Assembly: GCF_949987515.2 (NCBI RefSeq)
Contig: NC_082694.2
Coordinates: 63,362,080 to 63,426,079 of the forward strand
DNA length: 64,000 nt
Source of the DNA: Delphinus delphis
Taxonomy: Eukaryota; Chordata; Mammalia; Artiodactyla; Delphinidae
Direction: 5' to 3'
The notes under the pieces were generated by a model. That model was not told the DNA's origin. It worked only from the letters and a program-made list of their open reading frames with translations, and did no database searches. How positions within the stretch are numbered: position 1 is the first letter of the stretch; the number at the start of each line of letters is the position of its first letter. Below, one piece after another: positions 11,026 through 21,838 of the stretch. A program made the translations under genes and the position numbers.

Positions 11026-13869
11026 TATATTGATTTTCATGTTTTAAAAATAAAATTTTTTGGAAGAAGTCTTTTAATAGGCTTAAGGAATCCTATCTCA
11101 TACTACTTGATGACAAAATCCAACTAAAAATAATGTCATCAATTGGATTTTAAAAATTAGTATTCTATTTTCTCTTCCAGGTTATTTTACAAAGCAAGTA
11201 ATAACTCACAATGTATGAAAGAAAGCCTCTCAGTGAGGAAAATTTTTTAAACCAATAAATCAAAAGATAAGTGATCAAAACTCGAATATTCTGAAAACCA
11301 GTTGTAGGCATTGTGTTCATGTCATACCAAAAGCAATAAATAATAAAAAGTCCTAGAATATTCTTTCAAATAATTAAAATATTTTAAGGAAATTGTGAGC
11401 CACCTCAAAGAAGAGAAGAGTACTGGTGAGTCAGATTCCTTTCTAATTCAAATGGGAGTTATGAATATAACTCAAGGTTGTTTTTCATGTTGTATATGGA
11501 GCTCTACAAAAAGTATTTCTGTTTAGGGTAGATAATCTATCAAAATAAAACTGGCCGAGCTACAACATGAACACATATTAGGTTACGTAGGCATACAGCC
11601 TGATTTTTTTTTTTTTTACCAATCCAGTGGTGGAATGGTGCTGTTTATGTTTTCTTTAAGTATATATGGTTTGTTTTGTTTTGGTTTGGTTTGGTTTTGG
11701 TTTTAATGTAGAAGGCATCCGGCATTGACATCTAGTCTTGTATTGAGATAGCAAAGAATGTGGAAAGTCTTGGATATCTATGATCAAAGTCAAAAGTATT
11801 GAAGAGGTATTGATATGTGGTTCTTAAGAAGCCCAGAGAACCAGAAAAAAAAGAAGAAAAAAAACAAACAAAAAAAACCGCTGGAGGGGTAAAGGAATCA
11901 AGACACTGGCACAGAGAGGTTAATGAATGATTTGGGAACAATGATTAAAGAAAGGCTGAATCAGAGCTCAGAGAACCTAAAAGAACAGATAAGAGAGAGG
12001 TTTGTCAATCACTATAGAAGGCAAAGAAAGTAAAAAGCAGGTCAAGAAAATTAATTGTGCAGTCCAAGCCCCATGTCCATAATTTGTATAGAACTAGAGC
12101 TCAAAAATAGAAAGTAGGTTCCAGGTATTCAGGGAGGAACCTACGATGACAGGTGAGAAACTAGACCCAGAGTTACATAAGTGTCAAAGTCAAAAACCCA
12201 CCTAAAGCAACTACATTTCAGCGAGCAAAACCAAGACAAAATAGATTAGCCAGGACCCTAAAAGAATGAGATCCAACCCTGGAAATGTAAGTACAACTAT
12301 TGAGCAGATAAGTACACACAGTTGTTATGTACATGAAGCTTCATCTGGATCCACATATGGGTAGCCTGGTTAATAAGGAAAGGAACAGCAAGTTGGGCTT
12401 TACGCTGACCTAAGATCCTCTGAAATATGCAACCTTCCCAGAAGCAGAACTAAGACCAGGAAAAACACAGCAATCAGGTGGAGAGGCTCACTTACTATGA
12501 GCAACAATGCATCAGGAAAGTACCAGACCATTTCTACCACAGAGACCGAGGTTTTCAATGTGATTTAAAGGGACATTAAATTTCATATATCTTTTAAATG
12601 ATTCAGCTATTTATAAATATCAATAGTGTTAAAGTTCTAATTTCATAAAATGTTGAAACAAGAACTACACCAAAGATTAAAAATCATGGGCTGAAAGTCT
12701 AAAACCCTTATAAGTGTAAACTTAAATACATAAAAGGCCATGTAAATTGCTATAACTCTACCATATTAGTAAAAGATAATTATTAAATGCAATATTATTG
12801 TCTATTTTCCTCTACAATAAAAGCAGTTAAAAGACTATTGATTATCTCCAGATTTTATGAAGAATTTGTTTTCACAGAAGTCTCCTAATCAAAAATCTCT
12901 AGAGAACGAGTAAGCACTGTCATGCCCAACAGCCCATGTGAAGGCAGACAGGGATCAGGCACAACTGTTGAGTATGGTCTACAGTGGAGTGACAGAGGTG
13001 GACTGGGTCATTGCCCTCAACTCTGCCTTTGTTATCTCTATAAAGTTGACTTCATTGAGAACTCACACTCCCTGAGCCCAAACAGACAGAGGAAAAATGT
13101 GCTTAAATCATTTAACTGCTTTCCCTCCCCTTTCTCATTGCCTTTCTTTTACCCCCAAGACTTCTGGGCTCCTCTCTTGCCTCCCCTTCCCAAGTTCTGA
13201 AAAAGTCTCATTTCTGTTCTTCTAGACATCCCCCTGAGGACACAGGTATATCTTGTGAGAGCTTCTCCCAAGAATTGAATCCTGGCCCCAAATCTAGGGT
13301 TCAGTTCTGCAGTTGGTATAGATTTCTATTTGCTGCTTTCTTAAAGACAAATATTGACCATTGTCTAGAGTGCCTCAGTTGTCCTTCACCAACCAGAAAC
13401 CTTGTTACTGACTACTGCTTCCTGCACCCATGCACCTCCACTCCATCACTAGCCTTAGCCACTTGACCAGCTACTCACTAGTCTAATTTAATACCTACAG
13501 AACACCCACCAAGCCTCTTTTACAGAGCAGGTCCCTCTAGAATAATTTTGCTTCCACTCTTTCCAAAGGCGAGTGTACACATTCTTCACTTACTCTCTTA
13601 ATAAGGTAACAATATTACATGAAGTAGTTCCTAGTGTCAAGGTCCAAAGCCATGGGCTACATGAAAAGAAAGTTGCTAAGACAACCCACTATGATTTCCT
13701 GATCTCCCCAGATATGTTTATTAGGAAAACAGAGACTATCAGAGAGGCTGGAAATGATTTTGTCCCCTCTACAAACCGCTGAGAGAGTATTTCTGAGTGT
13801 GCAGAGGACAGCTGAGCTCACTACCGAGTGAAATAGAAACTACCTACAGCTAATGGTAAAACTAATGAA
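11026..13869. other. Mostly single-copy intergenic DNA
   Basis: I recognise no exon, RNA gene or clear transposon. Low-complexity patches are a T run at 11606-11618, a TTTTG/TTTGG-rich stretch at about 11671-11704, and an A-rich AAAGAAG/AAAC stretch at about 11847-11878. Segments at 12.9-13.8 kb are less AT-rich, but their open frames (under 100 codons) lack splice or coding signatures I can support. Confidence 0.5.
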
Positions 13870-13976
13870 TTATGAAGTCACTTCCCCATTATTTCCTTCA
13901 GGTATAAAATGAGGAAGTTGGGCTAGGTCACCTCTGAGGCCTCCTTAAGCTCTAAAAATCTATGATCTGTATAGAG
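13870..13976 (+). mobile_element. MIR-class SINE 3' part
   Basis: 'TATAAAATGAGGAAGTTGGG', 'CTAGGTCACCTCTGAGGCC' and 'AGCTCTAAAAATCTATGATC' match the tail of a MIR-related SINE. The same tail type recurs at 35.2 kb. Confidence 0.6.
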
Positions 13977-14861
13977 TGCCTCCATTTAAATTGACATTTA
14001 ATGTTAAACATACAAAAACTTATTGACAATAGAATGTACTTTCTGTGAGCGCCAAAATAGAATCAGTATGGCTAAAACATGAGGTTTTAAAGGAACTTAG
14101 AAAGCCTATGCTTAAGAATTGAGAAGCCATAACTTAAACTTAATTTGTGCAGTACCCATGAGTTCTGAATAATAAGGCACTTGAATCCACAAAGCATTTG
14201 ACAAATTCACAACCATTTGTTTATCAGCATATTTCCAGATCCCCAAGTACAGTGGAGATTGTAAATGCAGTATTATATAGGAATGCACAATTCATTTTCA
14301 TTCAGGAAATGATAACATGGAATAAGAAATTTTACGAAATGTATTTCATCATTTTAAAATCTATGGTCATAAAGGCAACTAGGCAATGCAAGTAGGGTGG
14401 TAGGAATACAATGCTCCATCTCCCTGGTCATAACCAAATGGCCCCAATTTCCAGTCATTCATGTTTTCAGGAACATGGGTCTCCATTTCAAAATGTCTTA
14501 ATAGTTATGAATGACTTGTTTTCAGCATAAATACTAATGTGCTTTTCTACATTAGTTCATTATGGAATAATGTACATCAATTTCATGCATAATTTGCACT
14601 TTTATAGCTGAAACATCAAGAAAAAAACATTATCATTAAATGTTGATTTATGAAGCAAAAAAAATCATTTTTAATTCAACCCCATGTTATCAGACCAGCA
14701 AGAACTTAGAATTATGCAGAGATATCACATTGTTCCTGAGAGGTCTTCTCTTCCCCATATCAATGTCTATTCCTGCCTGCTGGCTGCTGCTTTCTAGGCA
14801 GGATTTCTAGGCATAGAAAGTTGTTCCGTTCCTTGTAAGAACAGAAGTTTCACTCTAAAAC
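13977..14861. other. Unassigned intergenic DNA
   Basis: AT-rich, with no repeat family or coding signal recognised. Confidence 0.5.
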
Positions 14862-15192
14862 AAGGGTCAGCAAACCACAACTAATGTGCTATGTGCACTG
14901 CCTGCCTATTCTGCCTGTTCTTAGCTCTAGAACTAAGAATGATTATTATGTTTTTAAATGGTTGTAAAAAGAAAAAAAGAAAAATATTTCAAAACATGTA
15001 AAAATTATATGAAATGCAAATTTCAGCATCCAATAAATGAAATTTAAAACACAGCCAGCTTCATGTGTTTACATATTGTCTATGGCTGCTTTTCTGCTAT
15101 AACATAAAGTCAAAATGTCGCAACAGAAACCATATAGCCCACAAGTTATACTTACTAACTGGTCCTTTAGAGAATAAGTTTGCTGACCCCTG
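14862..15192 (+). mobile_element. hAT-type MITE, full length with terminal inverted repeats
   Basis: The left end 'AAGGGTCAGCAAAC' (14862-14875) is the inverted complement of the right end 'GTTTGCTGACCCCTG' (15178-15192). The interior has 'GTTTACATATTGTCTATGGC' and 'CAACAGAAACCATATAGCCC'. Flanking octamers CTCTAAAA and CCCTAGAA agree at 6 of 8 positions, consistent with a decayed 8-bp hAT target duplication. It is non-autonomous, with no transposase frame. Confidence 0.85.
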
Positions 15193-15339
15193 CCCTAGAA
15201 CACCTAGGAAATTGCCTTGTGGCCTCAACTCCTGCAAATGGAAATGTGTTCTGTTTCCCATTCTTAATACAAAGTCAAATTTCAAAGTCAACACTTTTCT
15301 TTAACACAGAAGCCCTCTACAAAAACATCTCCATTTTTC

Positions 15340-15625
15340 TTTCTAAAACTTCTGCCACAGTTCTTCAGACTCAGTCACTTGCTCAAAAACAGTGTCTCCA
15401 CTTTTCTCCCTGTTTCTTTCCTTGCAGGGAACTCACCACCTCAATTACCCTATTTAATCCACCTTATTCTTCTCTGTCCCAAAACCCAAAGAGATTTCTT
15501 CACAGCACTTACTGCAGTGAGAATTTATTTTCTATTTGTCTGTATCCCCCACTAAAAAGTACACTCAGTGAGGCTGGGGTCTATACATATTGTTCACCAT
15601 GCCCATCATATAGTATTCTTTTAAA
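15340..15625 (+). mobile_element. L2 LINE 3' end
   Basis: 'CACAGCACTTACTGCAGTGA', 'TTTGTCTGTATCCCCCACTA', 'AAAAGTACACTCAGTGAGGC' and 'TGTTCACCATGCCCATCATA' follow the L2 3' consensus order. An L1 begins immediately downstream. Confidence 0.65.
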
Positions 15626-15631
15626 AGTTTT

Positions 15632-17155
15632 TAGTGATTGGTGACATCAGCATCAAGGCAGCGTGAGACACTCCCTTTGTCTCTCCCCTTCAGGCTACAA
15701 CTAGGACAGGACAACCTCCATAACTTAACAAAATCTCTTCTGCCCAGCACGCAAAGACACCAGAGGGACCCACACAACTGCACATCTGAAGGTGTCTGGA
15801 TTGAAACATATGAAGGAGGCAGACCGGGGAACAGTGGAGGTGGTGGCCATGATCCCAGCCCCCAGGCCCCAGGAGCTGAGCCCACAACCCAGAGAACCTG
15901 GTAGCAGCAGGGGAGGTGGAGCACACAACTCTACCTTCCTTGCCACAGAGGCACTTGTAGCCACAGGGAACTGGGCAGTAGCAGCCACAGGGCCAACAAC
16001 CCAGTCCCTTCAGCTGCAGCAGTGCCCATGACTCCAGCCCTGTTGCCTGCAGCTGTGACACCTGAGAATCCCACGATGCCAGACATGGCAGAGGCACCCA
16101 GCTCCCTACACACACTTCTCCTCCCCTGCTATGGTGTCAGTAGCCACAACCTCTGCAACCCTGGACATTGTTCAGGCCCCCATCATACTGGTGAACCCAG
16201 CAACAATACCAGCAACAGCAGCAACACTGACAGCAGCAGGGCACCAGTGACCCCAGAGGCACAAACAGTGATGATGATGAGTGCACTGGCATAACTTCGG
16301 GCAGAAGTGGTAGAGGGTGGAAATACAGCCAGAGGCAGCTCAGGTAAGAGAAACCAAAAACTTGAGCTATAGCACCACCCACTGAAAAACAAAAGAAAAT
16401 CCTGTAATTACCAAGCTGTTGAATTGTTAGAATCAAAATTTAAAAATCATTGCCTAAATAAAAAAATGTGTTAGCTACTTCAAATGTGCCAGCAGAGGAA
16501 CAAATCATCAAGCACCATGAAAAATCATCGTAACACGGTACAACAAAAAGAAAATGACAATTCTCCAAAATCTAAACTTAAAGTCATGGAAGTTTGTAAT
16601 CTAACTGATAGAGAATTCAAAATAGCTGTCATGAAGAAACTCAGCAAGCTACAAGAAAACTCAGAAAGGCAGTTCAATGAACTCAGGAATAAAATTAATG
16701 AACAGAAGGGATACTTTACCAAAGAGATTGAAACTCTACAAAAAGAACCAAACAGAAATTCTGGAGCTAAAGAGCTCAGTAAATGAGATAAATTATGCAA
16801 CAGAAAGCACTGGAAATAGGGTAGTCCATATGGAAGAGAAAATCAGTGAGCTTGAAGACTGAAATATAGAAATGATTCAGGTAAAAGAGGAGAGAGAATT
16901 TTTTTTTTAATGAAGAAAACTACAAGAATTATCCAACTCCGGGAAAGGCAACATAAGGATAATGAGTATCCCAAATGGAAAAGAAAGGGTAAAGGGAGCA
17001 GAGAATTTATTTGAAAATACAATAGCTGAGAACTTCCCAAACCTGGAAAAGGAACTGTATATACAAGTCCGTGAAGCTAAGAAAATACCTAATTATCTCA
17101 ATGTAAAAACACCTTCTTCAACACACATTATACTTAAACTGTCTAAAGTCAATGA
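15632..17155 (+). mobile_element. Older-lineage LINE-1, 5'UTR plus partial ORF1
   Basis: The segment starts 'GTGATTGGTGACATCAGCAT', is relatively GC-rich and CAG/CCA-rich from 15.7 to 16.4 kb as in an L1 5'UTR, then enters ORF1. It shows no obvious similarity to the 5'UTR of the young L1 at 57.17 kb, so it belongs to another L1 lineage. It stops abruptly in mid-ORF1 at about 17155, where ORF2 C-terminal sequence of young type begins. Confidence 0.75.
16484..17155 (+). pseudogene. L1 ORF1 remnant (RNA-binding coiled-coil protein), truncated
   Basis: The frame 16484-16786 carries the ORF1 N-terminal region: a Lys/Asn-rich start, then the 'EVCNLTDREFKIAVMKKL' motif and a heptad-like coiled coil. 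Frameshifts follow, with the coiled coil continuing in the frame of 16677-16862 ('EKISELED'). The region before the C-terminal domain appears at 16962-17155 in another frame ('GAENLFENTIAENFPNLEKE'). The C-terminal nucleic-acid-binding domain is cut off. In live L1s this protein trimerises and binds L1 RNA; here it is dead. Confidence 0.75.
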
Positions 17156-17727
17156 TATTAGAGAAATGCAAATCAAAACTGCAGTGAGGTATCACCTCAC
17201 ACTGGTCAGAATGGCCATCATCAGAAAATCTACAAACAATAAATACTAGAGAGGTTGTGGAAAAAAGGGAACCCTCTTGTACTGCTGGTGGGAATGTAAA
17301 TTGATACAGCCACTATGGAGAAAAATATGGAGCTTCCTTAAAAAACTAAAAATAGAACTACCATATGACCCAACAATCCCACTACTGGGCATATACCCTG
17401 AGAAAACCATAATTCAAAAAGAGTCAAGTACCACAATGTTCACTAAAGCACTATTTACAATAGCCAGGACATGGAAGCAACCTAAGTGTCCATCAACAGA
17501 TGAATGGATAAAGAAGATGTGGCACATATATACAATGGAATACTACTCAGCCATAAAAACAAATGAAATTGAGTCACTGGTAGTGAGGTGGATGGACCTA
17601 GAACCTGTCATATAGAGTGAAGTTAAGTCAGAAAGAGAAAAACAAATATCATATATTAATGCATATATGTGGAATCTAGAAAAATGGTACACAAGAACCA
17701 GTTTGCAAGGCAGAAATAGAGACTGAT
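17156..17727 (+). mobile_element. Young LINE-1 ORF2 C-terminus, sense fragment
   Basis: Sense-strand ORF2 C-terminal sequence, including the Cys-rich region ('[14 protein letters not shown]') and 'EWIKKMWHIYTMEYYSAIK', is about 90% similar by eye to 63.61-64.0 kb. A stop near 17613-17615 replaces a Gln expected from the surrounding reading. It keeps only about 50 bp past the ORF2 end, with no polyA, and switches at 17728 to ORF2 sequence in the opposite orientation. Confidence 0.85.
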
Positions 17728-20432
17728 AGGGATGCACTGAATGATAGGGATTGCACTGAATCTGTAGATTGCTTTGGGTAGTATAGTCATTTTCACAATG
17801 TTGATTCTTCCAATCCAAGAACATGGTATATCTCTCCACCTGTCTGTGTCATCTTTGACTTCTTTCATCAGTGTCTTACAGTTTTCTGAGCACAGGTCGT
17901 TTACCTCCTTAGGTAGCTTTATTCCTAAGTATTTTGTTCTTTTTGTTGCAATGGTGAATGGGATTGTTTCCTTAATTTCTCTTTCTGATCTTTCGTTGTT
18001 AGTGTATAGGAATGCAAGAGATCTCTGTGCATTAATTTTTTATCCTGCAACTTTGCCAAATTCACTGATGAGCTCTACTAGTTTTCTGGTGGCATCTTTA
18101 GGACTTCCATGTATAGTATCATGTCATCTGCAAACAGTGACAGTTTTACTTCTTCTTTTCCAATTTGTATTCCTTTTCTTTCTTTTTCTTCTCTGATTGC
18201 CGTGGCTAGGGCTTCCAAAACTATGTTGAATAATAGTGGTGAGAGTGGACATCCTTGTCTTGTTCCTGATCTTAGAGGAAATGCTTTCACTTTTTCACCA
18301 CTGAGAATGATGTTTGCTGTGGGTTTGTCACATATGGCCTTTATTATGTTGAAGTAGGTTCCCTCTATGCCCACTTTCTGGAGAATTTTTATAATAAATG
18401 GGTGTTGAATTTTGTCAAAAGCTTTTTCTGCATCTATTGAGATGATCATATGCTTTCTATTCTTCAGTTTGCTAGTATGGTGTATCACATTGATTGATTT
18501 GCGTATATTAAAGAATCCTTGCATCCCTGGGATAAATCCCACTTGGTCGTGGTGTATGATCCTTTTAATGTGTTGTTGGATTCTGTTTGCTAGTATTTTG
18601 TTGAAGATTTCTGCATCTATATTCATCAGTGATACTGGTCTGTAATTTTCTCTTTTGGTAGTATCTTTGTCTGGTTTTGGTATCAAGGTGATGGTGGCCT
18701 CATAGAATGAGTCTGGAAGTGCTCCTTCCTCTGCAATTCTTTGGAAGAGTTTGAGAAGGATAGGTGTTAGCTCTTCTCTAAATGTTTGATAGAATTCATC
18801 TGTGAGGCCATATGGTCCTGGACTTTTGTGTGTTAGAAGATTTTTTTTTTTTTTTTTGCGGTATGCAGGCCCCTCACTGCCACAGCCCCTCCCGCTGCAG
18901 AGCAGAGGCTCCAGATGCGCAGGCTCAGCAGCCATGGCTCACGGGCCCAGCCACTCCACAGCATGCGGGATCCTCCCAGACCAGGGCACGAACCCGTGTC
19001 CCCTGCATCGGCAGGCAAACTCCCAACCACTGAGCCACCAGGGAAACCCTGTTGGAAGATTTTTAATCACAGTTTCAATTTCATTACTTGTGATTGGTCT
19101 ATTCATATTTTCTATTTCTTCCTGGTTCAGTCTTGGAAGGTTATACCTTTCTAAGAATTTGTCCATTTCTTCCAGGTTGCCCATTTTATTGGCATAGAGT
19201 TGCTTGTAGTAGTCTCCTAGGATGCTTTGTATTTCTGTGGTGTCTGTTGTAACTTCTCCTTTTTCATTTCTAATTTTATTGATTTGAGTCCTCTCCTTTT
19301 CCTTGATGAGTCTGGCTAAGGGTTTATCAATTTTGTTTAATCATCTCAAAGAACCAGCTTTTTGTTTTATTGATCTTTGCTATTGTTTTCTTTGTTTCTA
19401 CTTCATTTATTTCTGCTCTGATCTTTATGATTTCTTTCCTTCTACTAACTTTGGGTTTTGTTTGTTCTTCTTTCTCTAGTTCCTTTAGGTGTAAGATTAG
19501 ATTGTTTATTTGAGATTTTTCTTGTTTCTTGAGGTAGAATTGTATTGCTATAAACTTCCCTCTTAGAACTGCTTTTGCTGCATCCCATAGGATTTGGATC
19601 ATCGTGTTTTCATTGTCATTTGTCTCTAGAAATTTTTTGATTTCCTCTTTGATAGCTTCAGTGATATCTTGGTTATTTAGTAACGTACTGTTTAGCCTCA
19701 ATGTGTTTGTGTTTTTTACGTTTTTTCCCCTGTAACTGATTTCTAATCTCAGAGCATTGTGGTCGGAAAGGATACGTGAAATGATTTCAATTTTCTTAAA
19801 TTTACTGAGGCTTGATCGTGACCTAAGATGTGACCTATCCTGGAGAATGCTCTGTGTGCACTTGAGAAGAAAATGTAACCTGCTGTTTTCTGATGGAATG
19901 TCCTATAAATATCAATAAAATCTATCTGGTCTATTATGTCATTTAAAGCTCATGTTTCCTTATTAATTTTCTGTCTTGATGATTGGTGTGAGTTGTTAAA
20001 GTCCCCCACTATTACTGTGTCTTTGTCGACTTCCTCTTTTAGAGCTGTTAGCATTTGCCTTATGTATTGAGGTGCTCCTATGTTGGGTGCATATATATTT
20101 ATAATTGTTACATCTTCTTCTTGGATTGATCCCTTGATCATTATGTAGTGTCATTCCTTGTCTCTTGTAACATTCTTTATTTTAAACTCTACTTTATCTG
20201 ATATGAGTATTGCTACTCCAGCTTTCTTTTGATTTCCATTTGCATGGACTATCTTTTTCCATCCCCCCACTTTCAGTCTGTATGTGTCCCTAGGTCTGAA
20301 GTGGGTCTCTTGCAGACAGCATATATACAGGTCTTATTTTTGTATCCATTCAGCCAGCCTGTGTCTTTTGGTTGGAGCATTTAACCCATTCACATTTAAG
20401 GTAATTATCGATATGTATGTTCCTATTACCAT
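17728..20432 (-). pseudogene. L1 ORF2 (endonuclease-reverse transcriptase), disabled
   Basis: ATG at 20432-20430, with the N-terminal 'ITLNVNGLNAPTKRHRLAEW' of the APE-type endonuclease. The frame stops soon after at about residue 33, and 'VIVGDFNNS' appears further on in another frame. The linker frame is open at 19701-19327. The RT frame is open from about 18840 to 18081 with '[12 protein letters not shown]', '[18 protein letters not shown]' and F-A-D-D at 18134-18123, then shifts frame. The SINE at 18846-19049 splits linker from RT. Catalytic RT residues survive, but no complete protein can be made. Confidence 0.88.
18846..19049 (-). mobile_element. CHR-family SINE, short cetacean form, antisense in L1
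   Basis: The reverse complement reads GGGTTTCCCTGGTGGCTCAG through the shortened CHR body to a CGCA-A tail (T run at the left edge). A 15-bp TSD, TGTTAGAAGATTTTT at 18831-18845 and TGTTGGAAGATTTTT at 19050-19064, has one mismatch. It interrupts L1 ORF2 between linker and RT, so it is younger than that L1. Confidence 0.95.
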
Positions 20433-20491
20433 TTTCTTAATTGTTTTGGGTTTGTTTTTTGTAGGTCCTTTTCTTCTCTTGTGTTTCCCGC

Positions 20492-21383
20492 TTAGAGAAG
20501 TTCCTTTAGCATTTGTTGTAGAGCTGGTTTGGTGGTGCTGAATTCTCTTAGCTTTTGCTTGTCTGTGAAGCTTTTGATTTCTCTGTCGAATCAGAATGAG
20601 ATCCTTGTAGAGTAATCTTGGTTTTAAGTTCTTCCCTTTCATCACTTTAAATATATCATGCCACTCCCTTCTGGCTTGTGGAGTCTGCTGAGAAATCAGC
20701 TGTTAACCTTATGGGAGTTCCCTTGTATGTTATTTGTCATTTTGTCTTGTTGCTTTTAATGATTTTTCTTTGCCTTTAATTTTTGTCAATTTGATTACTA
20801 TGTGTCTCGGCGTGTTTCTCCCTGGGTTTATCCTGCCTGGGACTCTGCACTTCCTGGACTTGCATGACTATTTCCTTTCCCATTCTAGGGACATTTGCAA
20901 CTATAATCTCTTCAAATATTTTCTCGGGTTCTTTCTCTCTCTCTTCTCCTTCTGGGACCACTATAATGTGAATGTTGGTGCGTTTACTGTTGTCCCAGAG
21001 GTCTCTTAGGCTGTCTTCATTTCTTTTCATTCTTTTTTCTTTATTCTGTTCCATGGCAGTGAATTCCACCATTCTGTCTTCCAGGTCATTTATCCATTCT
21101 TCTGCCTCAGTTATTCTGCTATTGATTCCTTCTAGTGTATTTTTCCTATCAGTTATTGTATTGTTCATCTCTGTTTGTTCTTTAATTCTTCCCGGTCTTT
21201 GTTAAACATTTCTTGCATCTTCTCGATCTTTGCCTCCATTCTTTCTCCGAGGTCCTGGATCATCTTCACTATCATTATTCTGAATTCTTTTTCTGGAAGG
21301 TTGCTTATCTCCACTTCATTTAGTTGTTTTTCTGGGGTTTTATCTTGTTCCTTCATCTGGTACATAGTCCTCTGCCTTTTCAC
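20492..21383 (-). pseudogene. L1 ORF1, start codon lost and frameshifted
   Basis: The sibling ORF1 at 58935 starts ATG-AGA-AGA-CAG; here the homologous codon is GTG (21383-21381), so the start is lost. The N-terminal 'EISNLPEKEFRIMIVKMIQD' and the coiled coil 'SRITEAEEWINDLEDRMVEF' are readable in two frames, followed by 'DSLRDLWDN' and 'ANVPRMGKE' of the RNA-binding region. The frame then breaks before the C-terminal domain. The expected terminal stop is at 20494-20492, about 60 bp ahead of ORF2. Confidence 0.82.
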
Positions 21384-21464
21384 TTTGTTTATCTTTCTGT
21401 GAATATAGTTTTCGTTCCACAGGCTGTAGGATTGTAGTTCTTCTTGCTTCTGCTGTGTGCCCTC

Positions 21465-21838
21465 TGGAAGCCAAAAGTCTTTAATCAAGGTGTCAGTAGG
21501 GCCACACTCCTTCTAGATCCTCTATTGGAGATTCTGTTCCTGTCTCTTCCAGCTTGTGGTGGCTTTTGACATTCCTTAGCTTGTGGCTGCATCACTTCAA
21601 ACTCTGCTTCTGTCTTCATGGTCTCCTCTTCGGTGTGTCTGTCTTTTATCTTCTGTCTCAAATAAGGGCACTTGTCTTTGGATTTAGGACCCACCAGGTT
21701 AATCTAGGATGGTCTCATCTCAAGATCCTTAACCTAATTACATCTACAAAGATCCTTTTTTGCAAATGAGGTCCCAGCCAAAGGTTCTAAGACTTAGGAC
21801 ATGACATATCTTTTGGGGGATTACTATGCAACTCACTA
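21465..21838 (-). mobile_element. MaLR-type LTR remnant, antisense, outer end missing
   Basis: On the + strand: 'GAAGCCAAAAGTCTTTAATC', 'CATTCCTTAGCTTGTGGCTG', 'GGATGGTCTCATCTCAAGAT', 'CATATCTTTTGGGGGATTAC'. This is the same LTR type as at 40.42 kb. About 80 bp at its left are absent where it adjoins the 5' end of the inverted L1. The missing piece is not visible left of the L1 block, so a deletion accompanied or followed insertion. Confidence 0.8.

Larger units (their letters stand above)
17728..21464 (-). mobile_element. Young cetartiodactyl-type LINE-1, inverted, ends missing
   Basis: Read on the minus strand it contains the last bit of 5'UTR, ORF1 (from about 21383), a spacer of about 60 bp, and ORF2 from 20432 through endonuclease, linker and reverse transcriptase. 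It ends just past the RT domain. The 5'UTR is truncated where it meets LTR sequence near 21465. The 3' part is not continuous in this orientation; ORF2 C-terminal sequence adjoins it in the opposite orientation. One CHR SINE is nested inside. Confidence 0.9.

Noticed and set aside
18078..18935. A 285-codon minus frame with reverse-transcriptase motifs, considered as a retron, telomerase-like or domesticated RT gene
   Set aside because: It is L1 ORF2. Its first ~30 codons come from an inserted CHR SINE, and upstream and downstream pieces of L1 ORF2 lie in order around it with frameshifts.
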